Source: Jiella sonneratiae (GTDB taxonomy: Bacteria > Pseudomonadota > Alphaproteobacteria > Rhizobiales > Rhizobiaceae). Taken from it: a DNA stretch of 64,000 bases. Shown here one piece after another: positions 1 through 9,611 of the stretch. The notes beneath the pieces are model-generated. The model saw only the letters and a program-made list of their open reading frames with translations, was not told where the DNA came from and did not search any database. The stretch lies in the NCBI RefSeq assembly GCF_017353515.1, contig NZ_JAFMPY010000004.1:62001-126000 (forward strand), read 5' to 3'. Position 1 is the first letter of the stretch. Each line of letters starts with the position of its first letter. A program made the position numbers and the translations under genes.

Positions 1-50
1 CGGTCGTCGAGGAAAAGGTCGAAGCCGCCGTCGGCCGGTTCGCAGCGCAT
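1..50 (-). CDS. Start of an unidentified gene cut by the left edge
   Basis: An ATG at 50 on the minus strand opens a frame of 16 codons plus a partial one that leaves the window (begins MRCEPADGGFDLFLDDR). A GGAAAGG tract lies about ten bases upstream, and the gene follows the SDR dehydrogenase by 23 bases, so it probably belongs to the same operon. The pattern of a Gly-Phe strand followed by a Leu-rich strand and Asp-Arg resembles the opening of GH31 enzymes of the sulfoquinovosidase type, but sixteen residues cannot establish this. A dehydratase or aldolase of a sugar-acid pathway is equally possible from context. Confidence 0.45.
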   Translation of the reverse strand, partial: MRCEPADGGFDLFLDD

Positions 51-73
51 CGTTCCGGGCGCCTTTCCGCGCG

Positions 74-856
<783 letters not shown>

Positions 857-1744
857 TCAGACCTCCGCGTCGAAGAGCGGTTCGGCAAGGCCCGGAACCT
901 CGGTCTCCATGGCGAAGACCCCGCCGGAATGCGGCAGGCGCTCCAGTTCCTCGGGCGCGCGGCCGCTCCGCGCCGACGTGACGTAGAGCGTCCTCAGGTC
1001 CCTGCCGCCGAAGGCGACCATCGTCGTGCACCGGGCCGGCACGGGATATTCGGCGAGCAGCTCGCCGCGCGGTGAACGGCGCTGCACCCGGCCGCCCTCC
1101 CAGAGCGCCGACCAGTAGCAGCCTTCGGCGTCGACGGCGCCGCCGTCCGGCCGGGCGCGGTCGGCGGCATCGGGGTCGAGCCGGGCGAAGACCCGGCGGT
1201 TCGTCGCCGCACCCGTCTCCTCGTCGTAGTCGTAGGCGTAGACGGCAAAGCGCGGCGTGTCCGAGTGGTACATCGTGCGGCCGTCCGGCGAGAAGGCGAG
1301 GCCGTTGGAGGTCATGATGCCGCCCTCGATCCTCTCGAGCCCGCGCCTGTCGTAGCGATAGAGGCCGGCCGTGCCGCCGTCGCCGGTCTCGTCGATGGTG
1401 CCGAGGACGAAGCGGCCGCGCGGGTCGGTGCGCCCGTCGTTGAAGCGGTTGGTCGCCGCGGGCTCGGCGTTCGGCGCCAGCATGGCGATGCGCTCGCCGT
1501 CGGGGCCGAGATGCCAGACGCCGGAGCGCAGGCCCGCGACGAAGCCGCCGCCCTTGCGGATCGCGAAGCAGCCGATCTCTTCCGAAAGGCCGATGGTGGT
1601 GTGGCGCCGGCTTGCCGGCTCGAAGCGATGGAGCTTCATGCCCTTGATGTCGACGAAGTAGAGCGCCTGCTCGGCGCCCGACCAGACCGGTCCTTCGCCG
1701 AGCTCGCAGCGGCTGTCGAGGACGAGGGAGAAGGGCGAGGTCAT
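857..1744 (-). CDS. SMP-30/gluconolactonase family sugar lactonase
   Basis: About 295 residues when started at the ATG at 1744; the open frame reaches 1861 but that extension lies inside repeat DNA. The protein begins LDSRCELGEGPVW, the family signature that supplies a metal-ligand Glu, and carries NRFNDGRTDPRGRF, SNGLAFSPDGRTMYHSDT and PDGGAVDAEGCYW, the usual beta-propeller metal-binding segments. Members hydrolyse aldonolactones to aldonates with a divalent cation. The SDR downstream would produce the lactone, so the two form an oxidative sugar pathway whose dehydratase is expected outside the window. No signal peptide, so cytoplasmic. Confidence 0.88.
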   Translation of the reverse strand: MTSPFSLVLDSRCELGEGPVWSGAEQALYFVDIKGMKLHRFEPASRRHTTIGLSEEIGCFAIRKGGGFVAGLRSGVWHLGPDGERIAMLAPNAEPAATNRFNDGRTDPRGRFVLGTIDETGDGGTAGLYRYDRRGLERIEGGIMTSNGLAFSPDGRTMYHSDTPRFAVYAYDYDEETGAATNRRVFARLDPDAADRARPDGGAVDAEGCYWSALWEGGRVQRRSPRGELLAEYPVPARCTTMVAFGGRDLRTLYVTSARSGRAPEELERLPHSGGVFAMETEVPGLAEPLFDAEV

Positions 1745-2100
1745 GACGGTTGTCCTTATCTGCGGCCGGGCATCACGACCGCGGTCGAACTGGTTCGCCT
1801 GGTGAAGAACTCTCAACGCGTCGTCATCCCGGCCCCCGAGCCGGGATCCATTCCAAATCATTGCCGCTGCAGCGACAGATCAATACGATGTCGGTGCGCT
1901 ATCCGGGCCGATTTCCCGGTTGCGAGGCAGAGGAATGGATCCCGGGTCAAGCCCGGGATGACGAAGCGTTGATGCGTCTACAGGGGTCTCCAACATCGAT
2001 GCATCGGACAGGTGGCCGGCCTGTTGTGTCCGAAAAGTGATCTTTGAATCTTGTGGGTCCCCGTCGCAAGAATGACCGCGCGACGGGCCTATGCCCCGGG
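1745..2100. repeat. Gap with dispersed intergenic repeats
   Basis: This 356-base gap between the GH31 and lactonase genes holds no credible gene. A roughly 114-base element lies at 1918-2031 in minus orientation and recurs at 28970-29083 in plus orientation. Its core, GTCATCCCGGGCTTGACCC, is a repeat common in alphaproteobacterial intergenic DNA. A shorter copy of the core lies in plus orientation at 1814-1854, so two cores face each other and could form a large hairpin in the transcript between GH31 and lactonase. Confidence 0.8.
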
Positions 2101-4452
2101 TCACGGCAAGCTATGCTCCGCTGACCTTTCTGCGATGCCGCGGATTTCGACGAAGAGGTCCGGCCGGCCGCGGCCGGTCGCCTCTTCGGTAACGGTGAGG
2201 CGGACGCGGGCGTCGTCGCAGGCAAGGTCGCAGGCAAGCCGCGAGCAGTCGCCATCCCGGTATCTCCAGCTCTCGCCGTCGTCGAAGAAGATGGTGCGCC
2301 GGCTCGTCGAAGCGGCGTCGGCGGGGGCGGCGAACGCCGTCAACGCCACGGCCTTGGCTTCATGGGGACTCGTCGCCGGCCAGTCGAAGGCGAGCGGCAG
2401 CACGGCTCCCGAACGCACGAAGATCGGCAGGCGGTCGAGCGGAGCGGCGACGGTGACGTGGCTTCCGCCCGGATGCATCGTCTCGCTCCAATAGTCGTGC
2501 CAGCCGCCCGCGACCGCGGGCAGATCCACCGAAACCGTTGCGGCGCCCTCGGTGACGTTCGGCGCGACGAGGACGTCCGGCCCGAGCATGAAGGCGTCGG
2601 GATCGTTCCGGCAGGCGGCATCGGCGAAGTGATAGAACAGCGGCGCGACGATCGGCTCGCCGGCCTGGTGGCAGTGATGGGCGAGCGAATAGATCAGCGG
2701 CAGGAAGCGGTAGCGCAGCCGCAGCGCCGCCTTGACGTTTTCGGTCGCTTCCGGGTGCATCCAGGGCAGGTTCACCGGCTCGGCGAGCTGCGGCTTCCAG
2801 GAATTCATCACCGCGCGCGGGTGCAGCGCCATCAGCTGGACGAAGCGGGTGAAGAGCTCGGGTCCCGGCTTCGGCCCGGCAAAGCCGCCGATGTCGTGGC
2901 CGATGAACGGCATGCCGGAAAGGCTCATCGACAGGCCGTTACGGATGTTCCACTTCAGCGTGTGAAAGGAGGTGTAGTTGTCGCCCGTCCAGGTCTCGCC
3001 GTAGCGGGCGATGCCGATCGGCCCGGCGCGGCTGATTGTATAGGGGCGCCTGTCCGGATCGCGGTCGCGCGTCGCCTCGAAGGTGGCGCGGGTCATCAGC
3101 AGCGCCTGCAGCGGCTTGGCGTCGATGGCGGGCAGGGGCCGGCCGAAGCCGTCGACGCTCGCCGTCTCGTCCCAGAGTTCGGCCTCGTTGTTGTCGTTCC
3201 AGGCCGCGTCGAAGCCCTCGCCGAGCACCTTTTCGGCGATCCCCGCCTGCCACCAGGCGACGGCGGCGGGATTGGAGAGGTCGAGGCTCGATCCCTCGCC
3301 GCCCCAGAACATCTCGACGGCCGGCCCGCCGTCCTGGCGCTTGACGAAGAGGCCCCTGGCGGCGGCCTCCGGATAGGCGGGATGCTCCTTCAGGAGCACC
3401 GGCTTGACGTTGGCGCAGCTGTGGTAGCCGAGCTCCTTCAGCCGCGCGAAGAACGCCTTGCGGTCGGGGAACTTCGTCTCGTTCCAGGTGAAGACGTAGC
3501 GCCTGCCGTCGGCGCGCGTCGTGTAGCCCGAGCCCGAATGGATGGCGCTGATCGGGATGTCGTCGCGGCGGCAGCGCTCGGCGAAATTCGTCATCACGGC
3601 CTGCGCGTCCGGCGCGTCGGCATGGTGCATGGTGGTGAAGGCGAAGCCCATCGACCAGCGCGGCGGCAGATGCGGCCGGCCGGTGAGGCGCATCAGCCGC
3701 GGCACGACGTCGGCGATGCGCGGGCCGTCGAGGACGTAGAGGACGAGGCCTTTTTCGAGGATCTCGACGTGGCGGTAGGGCTCGTAATAGTTCGAGTGCT
3801 CGGCGCCGAGATCGACCGCCATCTCCGCCATGGTGTCGTAGAGAAGGCCGGTGGCGGTTCCGTCCGCGCCTTCCACGATGACGAAGGGCGCATGCTTGTA
3901 GAGCGGATCGGTCAGTTCGGCATCGTAGCCCATCGAGTCGATCTGCAGCACCCGGAAGCGCCGGCCGGTGCGGTCGAGCGGGCCGGTCTTGTCGCCGAGG
4001 CCGAAATGCCGGTCGGCGGCCGGCCGCGTCTGGTAGTGGCGAAGCACGCCGCGCTTTTCCAGAAAGTCGTAGGCGCTGCGTTCGCGGTCCTTCAGGAGGG
4101 TGCGCCAGCCTTCGCCGTCACGCCTCTGGACCGTCAGGCGCAGCGGCGCAGGCTCGACGCGGATGCGGGTGTCGCCGGCGGTGAGGGTGGCGATCCCATC
4201 GGCGGTCTCGTGGACGACGCCCGGCGGCGCGAAGCCCTCGACGGACAGCCGGTCACGGCCCTCCCAGGGCGTGTCGCCGTCCGGCGCGATCATCCAGGTC
4301 CGGTCGACGGCAAGGCCGCCCTCGGGGACGACGGCGATGCGGGTCAGCCCGTCGCCCAGCGCCTCGACGGTGAGGGTGAAGCCGAGATTGAGCGGCAGCT
4401 TCAGGCCGCAGCGCGTCTCCTGCGCCGGGCCGCTGGCGCGAAGGATGGTCAT
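2101..4452 (-). CDS. Glycoside hydrolase family 31 alpha-glycosidase
   Basis: A 783-residue GH31 protein. An N-terminal beta-sandwich (about 1-250) precedes a TIM barrel. The nucleophile is Asp420 in AAWNDNNEAEL and the acid/base is probably Asp491 in ETWTGDNYTS. FIGHDIGGF and the C-terminal sandwich follow. Known members act as alpha-glucosidases or alpha-xylosidases. Length and motifs fit those better than the shorter sulfoquinovosidases, and no sulfonate-binding Arg/Trp signature was recognised. It has no signal peptide and follows the CUT1 importer, so it should cleave an imported oligosaccharide in the cytoplasm. AGAGGA precedes the ATG. Confidence 0.9.
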   Translation of the reverse strand: MTILRASGPAQETRCGLKLPLNLGFTLTVEALGDGLTRIAVVPEGGLAVDRTWMIAPDGDTPWEGRDRLSVEGFAPPGVVHETADGIATLTAGDTRIRVEPAPLRLTVQRRDGEGWRTLLKDRERSAYDFLEKRGVLRHYQTRPAADRHFGLGDKTGPLDRTGRRFRVLQIDSMGYDAELTDPLYKHAPFVIVEGADGTATGLLYDTMAEMAVDLGAEHSNYYEPYRHVEILEKGLVLYVLDGPRIADVVPRLMRLTGRPHLPPRWSMGFAFTTMHHADAPDAQAVMTNFAERCRRDDIPISAIHSGSGYTTRADGRRYVFTWNETKFPDRKAFFARLKELGYHSCANVKPVLLKEHPAYPEAAARGLFVKRQDGGPAVEMFWGGEGSSLDLSNPAAVAWWQAGIAEKVLGEGFDAAWNDNNEAELWDETASVDGFGRPLPAIDAKPLQALLMTRATFEATRDRDPDRRPYTISRAGPIGIARYGETWTGDNYTSFHTLKWNIRNGLSMSLSGMPFIGHDIGGFAGPKPGPELFTRFVQLMALHPRAVMNSWKPQLAEPVNLPWMHPEATENVKAALRLRYRFLPLIYSLAHHCHQAGEPIVAPLFYHFADAACRNDPDAFMLGPDVLVAPNVTEGAATVSVDLPAVAGGWHDYWSETMHPGGSHVTVAAPLDRLPIFVRSGAVLPLAFDWPATSPHEAKAVALTAFAAPADAASTSRRTIFFDDGESWRYRDGDCSRLACDLACDDARVRLTVTEEATGRGRPDLFVEIRGIAERSAEHSLP

Positions 4453-4789
4453 GGGTGGGGTCCTCTGGAATCCGGGAGGCGCGGCAGGGCGAAGGTGCGG
4501 ACTCTGCTATGCGGCGCGACGGGATAGGCCTTCAGATGCCGGCTATGCGAAGTTTGCGCCGAGGCACCCCCCTCTGGCTTGCCAGCCATCTCCCCCACAA
4601 GGGGGGAGATCAGCGGTTTGGCCGCTTGCGCTGAGTTCGTCGACGAGTGCGCCAACCACGACAATGAACGTCTGGCGGGACGCGGGCGCGCGATCGATCT
4701 CCCCCCTTGCGGGGGAGATGTCCGGCAGGACAGAGGGGGGTGCACAGCCGCCATCGTTCAATCGTTCGGGACTGAAGTGAATCCCGGCC
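4453..4789. repeat. Gap with paired palindromic intergenic repeats
   Basis: The 337-base gap between the transporter ATPase and GH31 genes contains two head-to-head copies of one palindromic element. Copy one, 4564-4610, has the hairpin ATCTCCCCC-acaa-GGGGGGAGAT at 4588-4610. Copy two, 4697-4743, has ATCTCCCCCC-ttgc-GGGGGAGAT at 4697-4719. Each has an outer arm GCACCCCCCTCTG (4564-4576 and the complement at 4731-4743), so the whole block can fold as one long imperfect hairpin. Such elements are widespread in Hyphomicrobiales. Here it sits inside an operon and may lower downstream expression. The open frames over it are low-complexity and rejected as genes. Confidence 0.8.
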
Positions 4790-5890
4790 TCACGCTTCCT
4801 CGCCGATCCTGAGCCGTTCGAGCGCCGATCCGTCCTCTCTGAAGACGTGGATCGCCTCCGCCGGCAAGAACACCTTTGCCTCCTCGCCCGCCCTGATCCG
4901 GGTCTGGCCGGACTTGTGGACGGTGATCGGCCGGCCGTTGCTGTCCCTGCAGTAGAGATAGGATTCGCCGCCGAGCTGTTCGATCGTCTCGACGGTGACC
5001 GGATGCCCGCGCTCCGAGCCGATTTCGAGATGCTCCGGCCTGACGCCGAGGGTCACCGGTGCGCCCGGCTCGACCCTCTCCGGCGACACCGCCGCCTCGA
5101 CCCTGCGGCCGCCTTCGTCGGTCGCGACGATGCCGCCGCGCGCCTGCTCCGCCACCGTCGCCTCGAAAAAGTTCATCCGCGGCGAGCCGATGAAGCCGGC
5201 GACGAACTGGTTGGCCGGGCGGTTGTAGAGGTCGAGCGGCGAGCCGACCTGCTGGATCGTGCCGAGCTTCAGGACGACGATCTTGTCGGCCATGGTCATC
5301 GCCTCGACCTGGTCGTGGGTGACGTAGATCATCGTGTTGCCGAGCCGGCGGTGGAGCTGCGAGATCTCGCCGCGCATGACGACGCGCAGCTCGGCGTCGA
5401 GATTGGACAGGGGTTCGTCGAACAGGAACACCTTCGGCTCGCGCACCACGGCGCGGCCGATCGCGACGCGCTGGCGCTGGCCGCCGGAAAGCTGCTTCGG
5501 CCGGCGCTCCATGTAGTCGCCGATCTGCAGCATGCGCGCCGCCTCGTCGACGCGCCGGCGGATCTCGTCCTTCGGGGTCTTGATGTTCTCCAGCCCGAAG
5601 GCGAGGTTCTCGCGCACCGTCATGTGCGGATAGAGCGCATAGCTCTGGAACACCATGGCGAGCCCGCGCTCGGCCGCCCGCTCCTCGTTGACCCTCCTGC
5701 CGTCGATCCTGAGTTCGCCGTCCGAGATCTCCTCCAGCCCGGCGATCATCCTCAGAAGGGTCGACTTGCCGCAGCCGGATGGGCCGACGAAGACGCAGAA
5801 CTCGCCGTCGTCGATCCGCAGGTCCACCCCGTGGATGGCGCGGAATCCGGCATAGTCCTTGACCAGCTTCTGAAGTTCGACGACGGCCAT
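4790..5890 (-). CDS. CUT1 sugar ABC importer ATPase (MalK/UgpC type)
   Basis: A 366-residue ABC ATPase: Walker A GPSGCGKST, Q-loop FQSYALYPHM, signature LSGGQRQR, Walker B VFLFDEPLSNLDAELR and switch His in YVTHDQVEAM. The C-terminal third is the OB-fold/TOBE region with GVRPEHLE, as in MalK and UgpC, where it mediates regulation and subunit sharing. I start at the ATG at 5890, five bases after GGAG; a GTG at 5896 would overlap that Shine-Dalgarno sequence. It follows the MalG-type permease by 15 bases and energises this transporter. Confidence 0.93.
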   Translation of the reverse strand: MAVVELQKLVKDYAGFRAIHGVDLRIDDGEFCVFVGPSGCGKSTLLRMIAGLEEISDGELRIDGRRVNEERAAERGLAMVFQSYALYPHMTVRENLAFGLENIKTPKDEIRRRVDEAARMLQIGDYMERRPKQLSGGQRQRVAIGRAVVREPKVFLFDEPLSNLDAELRVVMRGEISQLHRRLGNTMIYVTHDQVEAMTMADKIVVLKLGTIQQVGSPLDLYNRPANQFVAGFIGSPRMNFFEATVAEQARGGIVATDEGGRRVEAAVSPERVEPGAPVTLGVRPEHLEIGSERGHPVTVETIEQLGGESYLYCRDSNGRPITVHKSGQTRIRAGEEAKVFLPAEAIHVFREDGSALERLRIGEEA

Positions 5891-5905
5891 TGTCACTCCG
5901 ATCAG

Positions 5906-6952
5906 CTATTTCACGCCGCTCTGGGCGATGCCGGCCGTGATGTTCTTCTGCAGCAGCGCGAAGACGATGGTGATGGGCAGCAGCGTCAGCACCGTCATGG
6001 CGAGAAGCCCGCTCCAGGAGGTCTGCAGGTCGCCCTGGAAGGCGTTGAGGGCGAGCTGCAGCGTGAATTCCTCCGAGCGGGTGAGGACGATCAGCGGCCA
6101 GAGGAACTCGTTCCAGCGCCACATCACCGAGAAGATGATCAAAACGGCGATGGCCGGGGCGGCGAGCGGCAGGACGATCCGCCAGTAGACCCGCCATTCC
6201 GAGGCGTGGTCCATGCGCGCCGCGTCGAGCAGGTCGTCCGGGATCGTCAGCATGTACTGGCGCAGCAGGAAGACGCCGGTCGGCGTCGCCACCGCCGGCC
6301 AGATGACGCCCCAGGGCGTGTTGACGAGGCCGAGCTCGTTGACCACCAGATAGATCGGCACGAGGTTGATGGTCGGCGGAATCATCAAGGTGGCGATGAT
6401 CAGGAGGAAGACGGTGGTGCGCCCGCGGAAGCGGTATTTCGCCAGCGCGAAGGCCGCCATCGAATTGAAGATCACCGTGATGATCGTCGCGACCACGGTG
6501 ATGAAGACGCTGTTCCAGAAGTAGCGCATGAAGTTGAAGCGCTCGAACAGCTTCGAATAGTTTTCGAAGGCCATGGCGAATTCGCGCGCCGGCGCCCGGT
6601 CGCCGATCTTCACGTTGATCTTCTCGGCCGGGTTCTGCGGATCGACCATCTGGGCGTTGAGGCCGATGCGGCGGATCTGCGCCAGCACCTCGCCCCGGTG
6701 TTCGCCGGCGGTGATCTCGTAGAGCGGCAGCGGGTCGTCGTAGCCCTCGACCATCACCGTCTTCGGGGCGAACGGCAGGAAGCTCGGCGGATATTCCGAC
6801 AGGGCGGCGTCGGTCTTGAAGGAGCTCATCGCCACCCACAGAACCGGCCCGAACATCAGGACGATGCCGAGGATCAGATAGCCCCAGGTGAGCCAGTCGG
6901 TGACGTCGAAGCGGCCGCGGCCGCGGGTCCTCGAAATGAACGACCAGACCAT
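5906..6952 (-). CDS. CUT1 sugar ABC permease, MalG type
   Basis: A 348-residue inner-membrane permease. TM1 lies near residues 25-45, followed by an unusually long periplasmic segment of about 90 residues rich in charged residues before the typical five-helix MetI-like core. The coupling motif is AARMDHASEWRVYWRIVLPLAAPA (EAA loop). Most MalG proteins have about 280-300 residues. The loop insertion resembles that of alpha-glucoside permeases such as AglG, which agrees with the neighbouring GH31 enzyme. It starts four bases after the stop of the MalF-type gene. Confidence 0.92.
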   Translation of the reverse strand: MVWSFISRTRGRGRFDVTDWLTWGYLILGIVLMFGPVLWVAMSSFKTDAALSEYPPSFLPFAPKTVMVEGYDDPLPLYEITAGEHRGEVLAQIRRIGLNAQMVDPQNPAEKINVKIGDRAPAREFAMAFENYSKLFERFNFMRYFWNSVFITVVATIITVIFNSMAAFALAKYRFRGRTTVFLLIIATLMIPPTINLVPIYLVVNELGLVNTPWGVIWPAVATPTGVFLLRQYMLTIPDDLLDAARMDHASEWRVYWRIVLPLAAPAIAVLIIFSVMWRWNEFLWPLIVLTRSEEFTLQLALNAFQGDLQTSWSGLLAMTVLTLLPITIVFALLQKNITAGIAQSGVK

Positions 6953-6956
6953 CGGC

Positions 6957-7949
6957 TCAGCCCTCCGCCTGGCTTCGCGTCGCGCGCAGCTGCAGGAGCG
7001 TCAGCACCAGCAGCACCACCGCCATCAGGATCGAGGCCGCGGCGGCGAGGCCGAAGAGCTGCGGGCGCGAGGCAAAGCCCGTCTCGTAGATGTATTGCAG
7101 GATCAGCGTCGTCGCCGAACCGGGCCCGCCGCCGGTCAGGACGAAGATCTCGTCGAAGGCCTGCACCGCCCGGATGAGGCTGAGCACGACGACGACGACC
7201 ATGGTCGGCATCAACAGCGGCATGGTGATCTTCGAAAACACCCTGAAGCGCGAGGCGCCGTCCATCTCCGCCGCCTCGTAGACGTCGGAGGGGATCGCCT
7301 GCAGGCCGGCGAGCAGGATCAGTGTGTAGAAGCCCATATGCGCCCAGATCGAGACGAAGATGATCCAGAAGAACGCCCAGTGGGCATCGATCAGCCAGTC
7401 GACGGGGGCGAGGCCGAGATCCTCGAGGCCGGCATTGAAGATGCCGTAGCGCTGCAGGATCCACTTCCAGATCAGCGCGACGACCACCGGCGAGAGCAGG
7501 ACGGGATAGAAGAACACGCCGCGGAAGAAGCCTTTCAGCGGGATGTCGCGGTTGAGGATCAGCGCCGTGACCAGCGAGAAGGCGATCATGAAGCCGACCT
7601 GCAGCACCACGAACCAGCCGGTGTTGTAGACCGCGCGCCAGAACACGTCGCGCCGGCAGCTGTTCGGGTCGAGATAGTCGGTGCAGGACAGCAGCGAGGA
7701 GAAGTTCTCGGCCCCGACATAGGGGCGCTGGGAGAGCAGGATCGCGTCCGAGCCGGTGGTCGCGTAGAAGAAGTTGAGGATGATCGGCAGGAAGGTGAAC
7801 AGGCCGAAGATCAACAGGTTCGGCAACAGGAACAGCCAGGCGACGCGGGAGATGCCGACGAGGCGCTGGGCGCCGGCCATCGGCCATTCGAACAGGTTGA
7901 ACGCCGTCCGGTAGCCGAGCTGGACTGCCTGGGTGAGGGGCTTGAACAT
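6957..7949 (-). CDS. CUT1 sugar ABC permease, MalF type
   Basis: A 330-residue permease with about six membrane helices. The first is near residues 35-58, and a periplasmic loop with two cysteines (LSCTDYLDPNSC) precedes the core. The EAA motif is EAAEMDGASRFRVFSKITMPLL. It pairs with the MalG-type permease immediately downstream to form the translocation pore. An inverted-repeat-rich gap of about 100 bases separates it from the binding-protein gene upstream, a common arrangement that lets the binding protein be made in excess. Confidence 0.92.
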   Translation of the reverse strand: MFKPLTQAVQLGYRTAFNLFEWPMAGAQRLVGISRVAWLFLLPNLLIFGLFTFLPIILNFFYATTGSDAILLSQRPYVGAENFSSLLSCTDYLDPNSCRRDVFWRAVYNTGWFVVLQVGFMIAFSLVTALILNRDIPLKGFFRGVFFYPVLLSPVVVALIWKWILQRYGIFNAGLEDLGLAPVDWLIDAHWAFFWIIFVSIWAHMGFYTLILLAGLQAIPSDVYEAAEMDGASRFRVFSKITMPLLMPTMVVVVVLSLIRAVQAFDEIFVLTGGGPGSATTLILQYIYETGFASRPQLFGLAAAASILMAVVLLVLTLLQLRATRSQAEG

Positions 7950-8051
7950 CGGATTTCCGCGGGCCTTCCTCCCGGACGCGAAGGAAAAGGCCCTCCCTTC
8001 GCGCGGGAATCATGCGGGTGAGGGCGGGGCCGCCGGAGCGGCCCCGGTCCC
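7950..8051 (-). promoter_or_regulatory. Intercistronic stem-loops after the binding-protein gene
   Basis: Two inverted repeats lie between the sugar-binding-protein stop and the permease start. CGGGGCCG-(6)-CGGCCCCG at 8025-8046 is a perfect 8-bp stem just after the stop codon. GGGCCTT at 7961-7967 pairs with AAGGCCC at 7987-7993. Neither has a T-run in the direction of transcription, so partial attenuation or protection of the upstream mRNA is likelier than full termination. Confidence 0.55.
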
Positions 8052-9338
8052 TTATTTCGCGTCGCCTGCCGCCTTGACCGCCTCGTCGACGTCGGCGTCG
8101 ATGCGGCCGAACGCCTCGTCGAGGCTGGATTCCCCGACGATCGCCTGGGTCAGCCGGGCGACGGTAGCGTTCATGATGGCGCGGTTGTTCTTGTAGCCCT
8201 GGAAGGCGAAGGCCCGGTCGGAAAGCTGGCCCGCCGCCTCGGTGAACTTGGCGAGCGCCTTCTTCACGTTGTCCGGCGCGCCGGAATAGTCGACGCCCTT
8301 TTCCTGCAGGCCCTTGTTGGCCGGGATCGCCCGGGTCTTGCCGATGAAGTCGGCATAGACGTCCGGCTGCGCCATGAAGTCGAGCAGCTTGGCGACCGCC
8401 TCCGGGTGCTTGGTGTGCTTGAAGCCGACGATCGAGGCGCCGCCCGGAATGCCGGTGCAGGCGGCCGGCCCGCAGGGCGGCGAGACCACTTCCCAGTCGA
8501 AGGCGTCGCCGATCTCCTTGCCGAAGCGCGCGACCTGCCAGGAGCCCGACATGTAGAACACCAGCGAGGCGTTGATGAACTCCTTCGAGGCGTCCTGATA
8601 GGTGGCGCCGCCGGAGCCTGCCCAGACGTCCTTGGCGACGGTGCCGTCCTCGTTCCACTTCACGAAGGCCTCGGCGAACTTCTTGAAGCCTTCGTCGACG
8701 GTGATCGGCTTGCCGCTGTCGTCGAAATACTGCGCGCCGTAGGAGATCGCCGGTCCGGCGAAGCGGTGGCCGGAGCGGTCCATCGCCATCGGGTAGGGCG
8801 TCTGCGTCGCCTTGGCGACCTCGACGGAGGCCTTCGCCCAGTCGTCCCAGGTGGCCTTGTCGCCCGGCATCGCGACGCCGGCCTGGTCGAACAGGGTCTT
8901 GTTGACGAAGGGCCCGGTGATGGTGAGCTGGTCCGGCAGGTTGTAGATGCCGTCGTCGCCCTCGCCGTTGACCCGCGTCCACTTCAGCTCGGCGCCGTAG
9001 TTCTTCTCCCAGTAGTCGGCGTCCTTGAGATGCGGCCGCAGGTCGAGCATGTACCGCGCCAGGCCGCCCAGATCGCTGACGCGGGCGACGTCGGGGCCGC
9101 TGCCGCCGGCGAGCTGGACGGGGAGGCTCTCGAGAATCGCCTTGTAGGGCACCTCGTCGATCGTCACCTTGATGTCCGGATTGGCCTTCTCGAACTTTGC
9201 GATCTCCTCGCCCCAGCTCTGGCACTCGTTGCCGTCCTGGTAGCACTGGAATCGCAGTTCGGTGGTCTGTGCCGAGGCGGGCGACAACGCCAGCGTGCCT
9301 GCCGCGGTCGCGGCAAGCATGAGTGCCCGTTTGACCAT
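8052..9338 (-). CDS. CUT1 sugar-binding periplasmic protein
   Basis: About 428 residues from the ATG at 9338, placed directly after a strong GGAGGAAA ribosome site; the longer frame to 9398 lacks one. The N-terminus is a Sec signal (Lys-Arg, hydrophobic stretch, cleavage after ASA near residue 23). The mature protein is a family 1 extracellular solute-binding protein (MalE-like) with AKFEKANPDIKVTIDEVPY, LVFYMSGSWQVARFG and GGASIVGFKHTKHPEA. It should deliver an oligosaccharide to the two permeases downstream. First gene of the minus-strand operon that ends with the GH31, lactonase and SDR genes. Confidence 0.93.
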   Translation of the reverse strand: MVKRALMLAATAAGTLALSPASAQTTELRFQCYQDGNECQSWGEEIAKFEKANPDIKVTIDEVPYKAILESLPVQLAGGSGPDVARVSDLGGLARYMLDLRPHLKDADYWEKNYGAELKWTRVNGEGDDGIYNLPDQLTITGPFVNKTLFDQAGVAMPGDKATWDDWAKASVEVAKATQTPYPMAMDRSGHRFAGPAISYGAQYFDDSGKPITVDEGFKKFAEAFVKWNEDGTVAKDVWAGSGGATYQDASKEFINASLVFYMSGSWQVARFGKEIGDAFDWEVVSPPCGPAACTGIPGGASIVGFKHTKHPEAVAKLLDFMAQPDVYADFIGKTRAIPANKGLQEKGVDYSGAPDNVKKALAKFTEAAGQLSDRAFAFQGYKNNRAIMNATVARLTQAIVGESSLDEAFGRIDADVDEAVKAAGDAK

Positions 9339-9525
9339 GATTTCCTCCCAGAATTTTTGGTCTGGGCAAGCTGTAGCCCGGCTCGTCCCGGGTCGCAACG
9401 CCGCCTGCTCGGCGGCGGCTGCGAAATGGACCGGAGCGGCCGGGGGCGAATCTTACCGGAGCATGAATTTTCGCCTTGCCTTGCACTTGCAGCGCGATCG
9501 GTCCTTCACCTCGCGGTCCGCAGGT

Positions 9526-9538
9526 GCATAATGTATGC
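9526..9538. promoter_or_regulatory. Candidate operator between divergent sugar importers
   Basis: A perfect inverted repeat, GCATA-ATG-TATGC, lies in the 273-base gap between the two divergently transcribed sugar-transport operons, 73 bases before the CUT2 binding-protein start. Its size and symmetry suit a GntR- or LacI-type repressor, but no such regulator is encoded nearby. No other feature was seen in this gap. Confidence 0.4.
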
Positions 9539-9611
9539 GTTGATGTCCGGCCGGATCGGCAGCCGCTGGGAGGTGGCGCAGGGCCGCGACGAACCGCGGG
9601 AGGAGACCAGC

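Noticed and set aside
1750-2255. Short open frames over the 1.8-2.1 kb repeat
   Set aside because: They translate the dispersed repeat (RHPGLDPGS-type strings also seen at 29 kb) and are not genes.
2362-4527. 721-residue plus-strand open frame opposite the GH31 gene
   Set aside because: Its composition is that of an antisense shadow in high-GC DNA (Arg/Gly/Val/His/Asp-rich) and it has no recognisable motif, while the opposite frame has GH31 catalytic residues. The same applies to the long frames opposite the CUT1 genes, putA, the Pot genes and the amidases.
4449-4812. Short open frames over the gap between the GH31 and ATPase genes
   Set aside because: They translate the palindromic repeat (strings such as ISPTRGEI and DLPPCGGD), which appears in many annotated but spurious rhizobial proteins.
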